This document shows positions 36,480 through 47,079 of a stretch of DNA of 64,000 nt, one piece after another. The stretch is from Rutpela maculata (Eukaryota; Arthropoda; Insecta; Coleoptera; Cerambycidae): assembly GCA_936432065.2 (NCBI GenBank), contig OW386285.2:37565920-37629919 (forward strand), written 5' to 3'. Each line of letters opens with the position of its first letter. The first letter of the stretch is position 1. Position numbers and translations under genes: made by a program. The notes below the pieces were generated by a model. It was not told where the DNA came from and searched no databases. It saw only the letters and a list, made by a program, of their open reading frames with translations.

Positions 36480-37720
36480 AACTATTTCCCTCATCTAAGA
36501 ACTGAAAGTTGACATTTGCAGATAGACGAGAGATGTGATTCACTTTCCGAGTATGTGCGGTGAGTATTTTTCAGCTCGGCCCAAACAATTTTTCCTTAGA
36601 AACAATATGTCATGGCTAACTTCAGTAATGGATTAGTAAAAGGTTTAATAATAAGATATTAAGGAAAATAAATACCTTCTTGCCAATTTTGTTGCAGTCG
36701 TAGAAAAAATAGCTTGTAAATTTTGAGGGAAAAAGGTTCCTGTAGCTTTTACATGCTGCTAATCATGCTCATGTGGAAGTATAGTACTTTCAGCTCTTAA
36801 TATACAAATAACTGTTAACTGGACATACTTCGATACTTGTAAATTAATAGATGTTATTTGATATTAAACGTTTATTAATCATCCAAATACTTTCTACATT
36901 TTGAAATAAATAGCTATATTAATCTAAGATCCAGCAGCTTATTACTATAATCTTTAAAAAACCCTATCCTAAGATCTTTCCTAAACTTCATCTTTAATCC
37001 CCTCTTTCTTTTTCTATTTGTTCGTTTTTATGCTTCTGTTGTTTTTCTTTCTTGTTCTTTTTGTCATTTTGTTAGTAAATTCTTTGTAGGCCAAGAAAAT
37101 TCTTGAAAATTGTAACATTTTAAACGATACTCTTTTACTATATCATATCTTCCTGGAGGCAGGGAGACTACCAGGGCGACAGTTCTAGTACGGGTTTTTT
37201 CGTTTAGCTTTTTACCCGAGGTCGTTTGGTTGGCTCCGGGCCACGATCCGGCAAGGCACATAGTTGTATTAAAATTAAGAATAAAAATCTGTTTTTTTTC
37301 CATTGACTTACAAATCAAGAGAGGTCGGTGGTTCGACCCTTACTCACTCCGGTTTTTGATTTTTTTCGTTGTTTTTTATAAAGTTTGTTTTTTTATAAAA
37401 CCGATATACAAATGTACTTTTTGTCAATTTTAGGTCTGTTTTAGACCAACAATGGACCTTGAGAAGACGTCTGTAAGATGTCTTGATTCTTAAGAGTATG
37501 ATTTGCGGTAGGACACATAATATTTTCATTGATATATATGAAAAAGGTATATACGGGTGGGCGTGCACCTTTGACCAATGAAATATGCCCAAAGGCGGAG
37601 ATAAACAGATTGTGTAATATAAGAGAAATAGTTCAAATATATTTCTGTCGTACAGAGTCGAATTCGCCTTGGGTGCACAAGAATTTTTATTTAAAGTAAT
37701 TTGAGTAGGAAAACTGAATG
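36480..37720. other. Unassigned sequence
   Basis: I found no supportable gene. A GGTTCGACCC stretch near 37330 superficially resembles a tRNA B box but lacks a matching A box. Confidence 0.35.
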
Positions 37721-37724
37721 CGGT

Positions 37725-37775
37725 TGTAGTGATTCCTTAGGCAGTGGTTTTTAATTAAAAGAAAAAACTATCTGT
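37725..37775. repeat. Fragment of the 'CTTCCACA' MITE tip (copy E)
   Basis: GTAGTGATTCCTTAGGCAGTG matches the terminal block of copies A and D (GTAGTGATTCCTTGGGCAGCG). Only the tip is present. Confidence 0.5.
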
Positions 37776-37803
37776 AGGTACATAATGTATATTTACAGTG
37801 TAC

Positions 37804-37910
37804 AGGGTGTCCTAGTTAACGCGTTATGTCCGATTTTCTCGGTAGTTTTTGAGATAAGTATTTTTTTTCCGGGGAATCGATGCCGCCAAGAAACATATAA
37901 TTGAACATCA
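37804..37910. repeat. Terminal segment of the 'TACAGGGTGTCC' element family
   Basis: CAGGGTGTCCTAGTTAACGC and the following TTTTCTCGGTAGTTTTTGAG match, in reverse complement, the right end of the 108-bp-satellite element at about 41930-42032. The rest of this copy is not identifiable. Confidence 0.6.
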
Positions 37911-38044
37911 AAGAAGAATTGATCGTATTATTTATGTTCTTAATTGACTATTAAAGGAAAGTAAAAAAAGGCATGTAAATTTTAAATATCACTTCCGGTT
38001 TACATGGCAATGGCGTTCTTTTTCTTGAAAATAGAATATTAATT

Positions 38045-38516
38045 ACTTCCACATCCAGTGGAAGTATAGTAACAAAAAAATGTTTGAAAATTTTTATTGT
38101 TCAGATAGGCTTAGACTGTCATGAAAGGTCGACATTTTAAGTTTCAGCGAAAAAAAATTTCTGTCTGCCGGTCTAACTTTTTTGTGCGCACGATTACTCT
38201 GGAACCGTTTAAGATATTGACTTGAAATTTGGTACACGTATGTACTTTAACGGGATCTGGAACTAGATTATATTTTCATCTTATTCCATCGAAGGGTTGG
38301 AGTGTATATTGGGGTAAATGGGGAGGTAAACAGGTAAATCAAGCAGGTAAGAGTCCGTAAAATTGGTATTTAGTATATATAAGAGAAGCTAAGGTCTCGA
38401 AAAATTTTTTTACATTAGCTACCCCCATTACCCCATTTTTTAAGGCGACAAAAAAAGTGTGATTTAGTGTATGTACAAGAACCAAAAACTTCAAAATATT
38501 TTTTTACTTTATAGTC
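38045..38516 (-). mobile_element. MITE family 'CTTCCACA', copy C
   Basis: Inverted relative to copy A: it starts ACTTCCACATCCAGTGGAAG, then GTGCGCACGATTACTCTGGA, AACGGGATCTGGAACTAG and GTAAAATTGGTATTTAG. The distal (left-end) part of the family is missing after about 38516. Confidence 0.7.
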
Positions 38517-38607
38517 CAAAAATTTTTATTGAAAAATTACCAAAAATCCTCGCTATGTTGGGGTGATTTCTATTACGAATAACTGGCAAAATAAGGATAC
38601 ATATATT

Positions 38608-39260
38608 ACTTCCACATCCAGTGGAACGACAAAAAAATTTTTTTAAATTTTTATTGTTCAAATAGGCTTAGAATGTCATGAAACGTCGAAACTTTAAGTT
38701 TGAGTGAAAAAAAAATTTCTGTCGGGCTGTAACTTTTTTTTTGTGCGCACGTTTACTCTGGAACCGTTTGAGATATTTACTTGAAATTTGGTACACATAT
38801 GTACTTTTCATTTTCATCTTGTTCCATCGAAGGGTTGGGGGGTAAATTGGGGTAAATTTGGGGTAAATAGGTAAATAAAGCAGGTAAGAGTTCATAAAAT
38901 TGGTATTTATTATATACAAGAGAAGCTAAGGTCTCAAAAAAAATTTTGGCATTAGCCACCCCCATTACCACCCCCACCCCATTATTAAAGAGGATGGAAA
39001 ACAAAATTTGATTTATTGTGTGTACAAGAATCAGAAACCTCAAAATATTTTTTTACCTTATCCACCCCCACTGCCACCCTCTATCACCACCCCCCACCCC
39101 ACTACCGATGTGGGTTATCGTTTTATGGGTTTTTGAGGTAGACGAATTCAAATATTATATTATTAAACAATTATTTCCACATGCAACATTTTTTCGTTGT
39201 AAGTGACTTGGATAGAAAATCTGGATGTGGAAGTAGTGATTCCTTGGGCAGCGGTTTTTT
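38608..39260 (-). mobile_element. MITE family 'CTTCCACA', copy D (full length)
   Basis: Inverted relative to copy A and complete. It runs from ACTTCCACATCCAGTGG at 38608 through GTGCGCACGTTTACTCTGG and CACCCCACTACCGATGTGG to GGATGTGGAAGTAGTGATTC and CCTTGGGCAGCGG. Small frames on both strands are incidental. Copies C and D lie about 90 bp apart in the same orientation. Confidence 0.75.
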
Positions 39261-39334
39261 TTTATTGTTAAATTAGCGTACAATATCGATAATTCTATCA
39301 TTTCCAATTGAAATTAAAATTTTGTGGACATGCC

Positions 39335-40610
39335 TATTGAAAGTCGCATTTCGGAGATATGAACTTTACTTTGCTTTTTTTTAAATTAACACTCCATATA
39401 TGTACCATTTGAAACGCCATAAAAAAAGCTTTGTTTTTATAATATGGTACTTATCTTAAACAAATTTTGTCTAATTTACTATAAATTTACAATTTATCAA
39501 ATTAGCCATGGAAAACAAAAGTATGTAAATTAAAATAAACAATATGTTAGTTCTGTCTAATTTCACTTTATTTTAAATAAAATGGAGAATTTCAATAATT
39601 GATACAGTGTGTTTCACTTGAAATGGTAACACCCCAATAACTTTTTTATTTTTTTTCCGATTTGAATCACATTTTACTTACAAATTAGTATCTACTTATG
39701 ACCAGAAAAACATTCGCCTCCTACGGTACCAAAGCCACCTGCGGTACCAAAATATGTGGAGAAAATCGGAAAATCATATTAGGCATTTTTTTGTCGGAAA
39801 ATTTTGTTAATAAAACTTGTTCAGAATTATCCAAAATGGCCAAAATTTAATCAAAATTAAAAAATGAAAAACTTGAAATTTTGAAAATTTTGAAAATAAT
39901 TATTTAAAAAAAAACTGTAAATTGCTTTACAACTACCTGGCAGCTTGGGTTTAATTTCAAACAAAATTGTCATAGTACAGTTTTCTAAACGAAAAAACCC
40001 ATTAAAATGATATTTTCGGACTTTGACATTATTTTAATAAAAATTTATATATTTTTTATTTTGATTAAATTTTGGACTTAAGGCTTCTGAGCAATTCTGA
40101 ACAAGTTTCATTGACAAAATTTTCCAATAAAAATATGCTTAATATGATTTTTTGATTTTATCCGCATATTTTGGTACCGCAGATGGCTTTGCATTTGTAG
40201 GAGGTGCATTTTTTTCTGGTCATAAGTAGATCCTAATTTGTTCCATACTTAAGTAAAATTTGATTCAAATCAGAAAAAAAAATTAAAAAGTGAAACACAC
40301 TGTATATTTTTCGGACTACCATGACTCAATGTAAGAAAACATAAAACTTAATATCTACTATAGTTTTTAAGGAAAATACTGTGTCATATATATTTGGAAA
40401 GGTTTTTCTATGGCCTTTCAAATGGTGTAAAGATATATTTAAAAAAACCAAGGTAAAGCTCATATCTCCGAAATTCGACTTGTTTGAATTGTTTTGCTGA
40501 AATGATGTTTGGAAAATACATGTGATATCCCATAACTTTTATTTTTAAACTTATTTACGTAACTCCCAAAATAAAGAAGTTAAATGAGATTCTAACGTTT
40601 GCACAACCAC
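39335..40610. mobile_element. Outer inverted-repeat element carrying a nested MITE
   Basis: Left sequence at about 39335-39470 (including TTTCGGAGATATGAACTTTAC and TACCATTTGAAACGCCAT) returns in inverted orientation at about 40370-40490. The inner element 39605-40302 lies between these arms. The right end may be the CACCCTGTA at about 40612; the matching left tip is not clear. Confidence 0.5.
39605..40302. mobile_element. Tc1/mariner-like MITE with ~260-bp inverted arms and TA sites
   Basis: The ends are CAGTGTGTTTCACTT and AAGTGAAACACACTG with TA on each side (39603-39604 and 40303-40304). The inverted arms run inward for about 260 bp, sharing blocks such as TTTTTCTGGTCATAAGTAGAT and GGTACCG(C/T)(A/G)G. 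At 698 bp with no transposase it is non-autonomous. A partial copy occurs at 51470-51626. Confidence 0.8.
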
Positions 40611-40960
40611 CCTGTACTGTTGACTATAATAAGGAACTTTAGTCTAGTTAATATAAAAAACACGTTCTCAAATAAATTAAACATGTTCTGATAGAACATA
40701 TTAATAATAATAATTTTTTGTTTTTGTCTTTGGTGTTTTTCAAAAAAATTGCCGCCCTTGAATTTTGCCGCTAGAGCCCGTATAGCCCCCCCCCCTAAAT
40801 ACGCCACTGACTGCGCTCCGTCAGAAACCCTAAAATACCTATATGCATGTTTGGAGCATATTTAATGTCCGATATATCAAAAAATATTACAGCTAGATCT
40901 ATCAATCCTTATATGTTTGAAATCAGGGATAAAGGATCTAAAAGAATATGTAAAAATATA

Positions 40961-42032
40961 CAGGGTTCTCATTTAAAAAGCAGCCCTCATTGTTATATCA
41001 CGTGACATATGCAAGCAATTGTTTTTTAATTGCATTTAAAAAAATATGCATACAACCTTCAACTCTTATACGAAACTTTTTTTTATCTCCAATAATAACA
41101 TAAATAAAGGGGGGTCAAAATATAGTTATAATTCGTCCGCTGTCCTGGATTCCTAAATTTTTTTAAAAAATCGTAACCCGCATCCCCGAAAATCTCCAGA
41201 TATCGATTTTCATTCGAATACGACCAGAGATAACGAAATTCATCCGCCATCTTGGATTCCTAAATTTTGACCAAAAATTCGTAACCCGCATCCCCGAAAA
41301 CCCCCAGATATCGATTTTCAGTCGAATAGGACCATAGATGACGAAATTCGTCCACCATCTTGGATTCCCAAATTTTGACCAAAAATTCGTAACCCGCATC
41401 CCCGAAAACCCCCAGATATCGATTTTCAGTCGAATAGGACCATAGATGACGAAATTCGTCCACCATCTTGGATTCCCAAATTTTGACCAAAAATTCGTAA
41501 CCCGCATCCCCGAAAACCCCCAGACATCGATTTTCAGCCAAATAGGACCATAGATGACGAAATTCGTCCACCATCTTGGATTCCTAAATTTTGACCAAAA
41601 ATTCGTAACCCGCATCCCCGACAACCCCGAGGTATCGATTTTCAGTCGAATAGGACCATAGATGACGAAATTCGTCCGCCATCTTGGAGTCCTAAATTTT
41701 GATCAAAAATTCATAACCCGCATCCCCGAAAACTCCCAGACATCGATTTTCAGTCGAATAGGTCCATAGATGACGAAATTCGTCCGCCATCTTGGATTCC
41801 TAAATTTTGACCAAAAATTCGTAAACCGCATCCCCGAAAACCCCCAGATATCGATTTTCAATCGAATAGGACCATAGATGACGAAATTCGTCCGCCATCT
41901 TGGATTCCTAAATATCTTAGCAGTACCTATGAGATTCCTCGGAAAACCTACGTCAGACTGGATTTTGAACCATAAACTTATCTCAGAAACTACCGAGAAA
42001 ACCGAGCATAGCGCGTTGACTGGGACACCCTG
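40961..42032. mobile_element. TA-flanked element containing a 108-bp satellite
   Basis: The left end CAGGGTTCTC at 40961 and the right end GGACACCCTG at 42032 are each bordered by TA. The right end has a homologous copy at 37804, so it is a genuine repeat terminus. The inverted tips agree only over a few bases, so the left boundary is tentative. About 70% of the element is the 108-bp tandem array. Confidence 0.5.
41160..41915. repeat. 108-bp tandem repeat, about 7 units
   Basis: GTAACCCGCATCCCCG recurs at 41173, 41281, 41389, 41497, 41605, 41713 and 41821, an exact 108-bp period with few indels. Units differ by scattered substitutions. Because 108 is a multiple of 3, two overlapping minus-strand frames stay open across units and yield 36-residue protein repeats (GMRVTNFWSKF-type). 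This looks like a by-product of period, not evidence of a gene. Confidence 0.92.
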
Positions 42033-42664
42033 TACATTTGGCTTGGTAATAATTTCGAATAAATTGATTTCTGACCTAACTAAAAACCGCATTCAAATTT
42101 TCATAATGAAATTTGTAGGAGTGTTTATACAAAACGGTCCTCTCTATTTGGCACCTTTTATTTATGTATTAACATTTTCAAGAATTTCATCTATTAAGTC
42201 ATTCCAGTAAGATAAAATAATTTATAAATAAATTTAAGATTACAATTACCAGAACTCCTAAATGCTTCCCTGGCAAGCATTCATTCGCGTCTGGTCTCCA
42301 TGACAACAAGTTCCTCCCTAAAGTCTGAGAGCGTGTAAAGCTATGCGAATGCCGAGGCGAGTGCCATCTATTGACGGGAAAATTGGAAACTATTTATTGA
42401 ATCTATGTTTGAAAATTAAGAGGTTATATTTTATCCACGTAATTAATTAAGGACTATCTAGGGCGTCACGATTTCGTTTTTTGTAAATTCCAATTTTTCG
42501 ACGTCAATTTTTTCGTTGATCACGTGTTTTTGATTAAAACAAAAAATTAAAAACGTGACGAACTAGAATATATATTTTAATACATACGTACAAAATTTGA
42601 AGTTTCTATCTTCAAAAATAAGCCGAATAATTCGTTTCTTCATTTCACTGATCGCAGATTATAC

Positions 42665-42795
42665 TCTTAACACAAGACCTAAATAAGACGTTTTTACGAC
42701 GTCTCTAAAGCGTAAATGAACGTCTTTAAGATAGTGAAAGTCTAAGGAAGACGTCTTTAAGACATCTCAAAGACATCTTTGTGCTATCTGGGTAA
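42665..42795. repeat. Degenerate GACGTC(T)-rich repeat
   Basis: AGACGT, GACGTC and AAGAC(A/G)TCT motifs recur irregularly, and a similar short stretch occurs at about 37455-37490. It looks like a decayed short-period tandem repeat. Confidence 0.4.
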
Positions 42796-42869
42796 AGTTT
42801 CTTTTTTCATGATTCGGACAAATCACAAAAGGTACGATATCTCTTGTGTAAATAAGAAGAAATAGTCAA

Positions 42870-42915
42870 GTAGAAAGAACAGTCAAGTAGAAAGAAGAAT
42901 AGTCAAGTGAAGGGT
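42870..42915. repeat. Short tandem repeat, AGTCAAGTAGAAAGAA unit
   Basis: About three copies of an ~16-bp unit with small indels. Confidence 0.55.
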
Positions 42916-42919
42916 TACA

Positions 42920-43660
42920 TTTGCCACTTATTTATTAAATGATGAATATTAAGAAAAATGCCACACAATGTAAATTCTATCTTCGACATGTTTGAAAATG
43001 CTCACACATCTAAGGAAATTTAAAATGCAACAGACGTAATGCAATGAAAACAATAAAGCTTTTCCTCAGTATTCCCGAAATTTGCTAACACCATTTGTTG
43101 GTTGTGATTTCCTCAGAGTTAACAAGATTCACTTTACACTAATTTTTTTAATGATTTCGGACGAATCTGAAATACTTGTTTCAAAATGTTCTCAACATGC
43201 TAGAAAAAAGATCTGCATATAAATCAAAAGCATATTTAGGATTTCTCTTTACTTTTCTCCAATATATATTTTTCTAATATAGTTAATAGTTTAAAGCAAT
43301 GGAAATTATTGATTTATCAGTCAAATCCTGCACACCTATTTTACAAAAATAAATAGAAAAGGAGAAATATGTTGTTGAATGGGAAATTAAAGCACAAACA
43401 TTTGATCATTATGTGCTTTACATTATTTACATGTTAATTGTATGTTCAGTTGCATAACTGAGGTCTTCTATTCTTATTTGAATTCTGAGCACCCAAAGTA
43501 TATGCAACCAACACAACTAAATCGCGTAAATGTAATAATATAAAAATATGTTGTCACCGACTCTTAAAACAATACTGTATGACATTATTCTCAATATTTA
43601 TGCTATTTTATCATGAAAGCATGAGAAATTCTTTTACAGAATGGAGACATTTTCCGAGTA
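42920..43660. other. AT-rich sequence, nothing recognised
   Basis: No supportable feature. Confidence 0.35.
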
Positions 43661-43664
43661 GTCG

Positions 43665-44066
43665 GGGAGCCCTCCCTAGCTGTACGTGCACCCCCTCCCG
43701 ATCCTTGGGGACAATGTTTTTCATAAAGATTAAAGCCTAAGGAACAATTTAAGACATGTTCTAAAAAAAAACTGGCTGTACTTTCAAAATGGCGGTTCTC
43801 ATCCAAATATTGTATAGGAATAAAATTGTAGAAAATTTTATGCACTTTGTTTTTGGTGTAGAAAGTTTTTCTCCATCTTTTTTAGTTTTTGTGTTAAATG
43901 ACAAAAACAATATTTGCAATTTTTTTTAAACGGACGCCATTTTGAAAGTATAGCCAGTTTTTTCTTTGGGGACATGTCTTAAATAGTTACTTAGGCTTTA
44001 ATCTTTATGAAAAACATTGTCCCCAAGGATCGGGGGAGTGCACGGACAGTTAGGGTGGGCTCCCGT
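43665..44066. mobile_element. ~400-bp foldback MITE
   Basis: The left arm (GGGAGCCCTCCCTAG, CCGATCCTTGGGGACAATG, then ACTGGCTGTACTTTCAAAAT, ending near 43795) is mirrored by the right arm about 43928-44066 (ATTTTGAAAGTATAGCCAGT to GGTGGGCTCCC). A central ~130-bp region starts CAAATATTGTATAGGAA. There is no coding capacity. Confidence 0.75.
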
Positions 44067-44104
44067 AGTATTACGTTTTATACTGAATTTTATATTTTAT
44101 TTTA

Positions 44105-44395
44105 AGAGCTGAATCATTTATCTGGAGAATGGTAATTCCTATCCAAATATTGTATAGGAACAAAATTGTAGAAAATTGTATGCACTTTATTTTTTGTGCA
44201 GAAAGTTTGTCTCCATCTTTTTTATTTTTTGTGTTAAATGACAAGAACAATATTTTTAACGGACGCCATTTTGAAAGTACAGCCAATTTTTTTTTTTTGG
44301 GGACATGTTCCTTAGGCTTTAATCCTTATGAAAAACAATGTCCCCAAGGATCGGGGGGGAGGGTGCACGGACACTTAGGGCGGGCTCCCGTAATA
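44105..44395. mobile_element. Second, partial copy of the 43665 MITE
   Basis: It repeats the central region (CCAAATATTGTATAGGAACA) and the right arm (TTTTGAAAGTACAGCC to GGGCGGGCTCCCGTA) of the preceding element in direct orientation, lacking the left arm. It lies only ~40 bp away. Confidence 0.75.
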
Positions 44396-44935
44396 GAGCA
44401 TTCAAAATAATTTTCAAAATTTTAGATGTCGCACAGCGGTTTTGCGTATATGGGTGATATGTCAAAAATAGATAACCTCGTAAATATGTGATTACGAAGA
44501 AAGAAAACTACGTACTTTCATATAAATATGTGTGTATTAAATAATAATTAATAAAAGGCATAATACTATCCATCAAAACAGTAACAAATAGTTTACTTAA
44601 GGGAAGTTAAATGCACTGACATTTCTAAATATATCATACAACAAGTATTGATTAAAGAAAAAATTGTTAAAACATGAAAAACTATAGGTTATTATTATTA
44701 TATTATTTACAAAAAGAAACTAGTTATATAAAAATACATTTTCTTGAATACACCCAAGAAAACTATATTACTATATACTATATTACAGTGTACACGTAAA
44801 ATTAAGTAAAAACTGATAATGCTAAAGGTCTTATGCATTAACTAAAGTTTAAACATATTTAAGACTTAATATACATCATGAATGCCAAATATTTTGTTAT
44901 AATTAATTATTTTTATTTATTTGCTTTTATCATGA

Positions 44936-45146
44936 TTAAAGAATATTATTTAGGTATTATGCAAATCACAACTTACACACTTTTTTATTTATTATGAAAA
45001 TACCTATTTTCTGTATATTGTTGCCCTAATCTAGTATGTTAGCGTGCCCAGATTAGGGTAACAATATACAGAAAATAGGTATTTTCATAATAAATAAAAA
45101 AGTGTGTAAGTTGTGATTTGCATAATACCTAAATAATATTCTTTAA
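44936..45146. repeat. Near-perfect palindrome, 97-bp arms
   Basis: Bases 44936-45032 are the reverse complement of 45050-45146 with one mismatch (GTTGCCC against GTTACCC), around a 17-base spacer. The near-identity implies recent origin or arm-to-arm conversion. Confidence 0.92.
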
Positions 45147-45149
45147 ATA

Positions 45150-45855
45150 CTTTGTTATTCTAATAAACCTAAAACAGTTATTTTGGTAATGTTGTTTTCT
45201 TTTTCATAGAGGATAGTTTTCTGAGCTCCGTAATCAAAGGGTTCGAATTTAAAAGTAGCCAGTTTAGCAAATCTATATATCCATTAATTTTTTCCGATGT
45301 GACTTAACCTAAATATCTTTATATTCTTGGCTTTGGTTCCGGTGGCTCCTGGGATAACTCCGGGATTCCGGAAGGTCACATCAAGAATTTTTTTCCTTTG
45401 TTGGCTTTGGATGTCTCCATTCAGCCACGATGTTTTTTTTATAATAATAACAACGACAATCCTACCATTTATTGAATCTATAACCGCTAACCTAACTAAA
45501 TATTAATCTAACCTACTAATCAAAATATAACCTAACACGAAGAACCAGCTAATATGACAAGACATAACACCAAGAATATTGTTCTACTAATTAACTAGCT
45601 GTTTCTATGGCAATGAATAGATATACCTGAAGCAAAAAAAATGGGTGGACATAGATGCATGCCACGTAATGTCTATGATGGCGTATACCGTTAATCGTAA
45701 CCACAAACGCAGCTAATTCTTTTTTACTCTACAAAGTTTATTGTCTGAAAATGTAGTAAGTAGCTGGGCTAACATTGCACAATCAAATAAAAATTTTGCA
45801 ACAAAATAATAACACGGAATTGATAAACATACATTTATATTGATATTATATTGCA
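45150..45855. other. Unassigned sequence
   Basis: No supportable gene or repeat boundary. Confidence 0.35.
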
Positions 45856-45859
45856 GGAA

Positions 45860-47070
45860 AGTTTCAAAAGTATCACTACTTCAAGAACTAGCACGGCAAG
45901 CAAAGTGGATGCAGAGACCCACCGATAATGTAGAAGAATCTACCACACAGCGTCTGAGTGACCCGTCAACAATGTATTTATTAAGGGAGCCAGTCGCGCT
46001 TTCCCTTGTTCGTATTTGACCTGGGGTGGCATCGTGGTAAATTAATCTTTGAAATTGTCTTACAGGCATATTGTCTACAAAGGGCTCTATTTCTTGTCGT
46101 AGAATGTTAATAAAATTTTAGGTATTCAAATTACCGTGAAAAATTGAAGACCTATTATTTGGTATCCAATAAAACCACACCATACAACAAATCCAAATTG
46201 TCCTTGACGATTGACTGTAGCAGTTACGTGCGGATTTTCATGAGCCCCAATGGTGGTTGTTATGCCGATTAGAAATTCTGACACTGCTTATATGGGCCTC
46301 GTCTGTCCATATAATTATTCCTTTAAATCCTGGCACTTCATTGCACTGCACTGACGTAAAAACCATTGGCAAAAATCGAGACTCCTTTGAAAGTCATTTG
46401 GTATAGCTGTATAAGACCTTTCTTTCTAATTTGATTCTCTATCAGATTATGTGTATTTATCGTTATTTTCCGACAAGAAGGGGTGGGAACCACCCCCAAC
46501 CAAAAAGCAGGAAAAATGACAATATAGATTCTTATGTACATACTTTATGCAGCATGTTGAAAAAAATTTGGAAATTCATTACATCGTTTTCAGGCCGGGA
46601 TTTAAAAGCTTCTCTTACTGTACTACCTGTTGAATTCGAAAATGAATGTTGCCAAACCGGATTCTGGACCGAAAGTCCAGAATTCAAGGTGCCGATTTTT
46701 CATTTATCTTTATATATCTTTCTACAGTGTTAAAGAGATTTTGTAGGGTTTGAATTTATTTTTGTTTTAAGCAACGCAACGCAGTTGTTTTTGGGATTCC
46801 TGAATTTTCCTGTTTTTCGCGAGACGATATATTAGGATTTTCTCCTACAGTTTCTAAAACAATATTTTCTCCAGCTTCTCTACCTGGTTTATTATATATT
46901 TTTGCTCGAGGTTTTACAAATGATACAAACTCTTTTAAATCTTGTAGCTTTTTGAATATTTTTATGCCTGGCTGTGTCTTTTCTGGATATCTAAAAATAT
47001 TGTTTAGGCGGCACTTTTGGCATAAAGTTTTGCTGTCTATAACTAACCTATTAAAATAAAGCTAGGAAGC
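45860..47070 (-). pseudogene. Broken Tc3/mariner-type transposase
   Basis: On the minus strand, conceptual translation across frames gives three parts. An N-terminal helix-turn-helix-like region lies at about 46890-46770 (ENPNISSRE, then a segment like GIPKTTALRCLKQNKFKPY). After about 300 bp that I cannot place comes a segment like IPNDFQRSLDFCQWF at about 46410-46360. A catalytic-domain start follows at about 46325-46090: IIIWTDEAHISSV with the first catalytic Asp, HNNHHWGSHENPH, and GQFGFVVWCGFIG with IGLQFF. Downstream sequence to 45860 is further frameshifted and the second Asp and last Asp/Glu are not clear. The ordered motifs fit DDE transposases of the Tc1/mariner group that insects often carry as Tc3-like copies. 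It is a dead copy; termini were not found. Confidence 0.55.
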
Positions 47071-47079
47071 TAAATTTGA

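Noticed and set aside
37305..37360. tRNA or tRNA-derived SINE suggested by GGTTCGACCC
   Set aside because: No A box at the right distance and no cloverleaf can be drawn.
40790..40815. hAT-like tip (CAGTGGCGTATTTAGG on the minus strand)
   Set aside because: Only one end is visible and no 8-bp duplication could be tested; likely a solitary fragment.
41163..41624. Long minus-strand open frame of 36-residue repeats
   Set aside because: Explained by a tandem repeat with a 108-bp period. Two frames stay open at once and no start context or domain supports translation.
41160..41915. CRISPR array
   Set aside because: Units are contiguous 108-bp repeats with no unique spacers, in a eukaryotic context.
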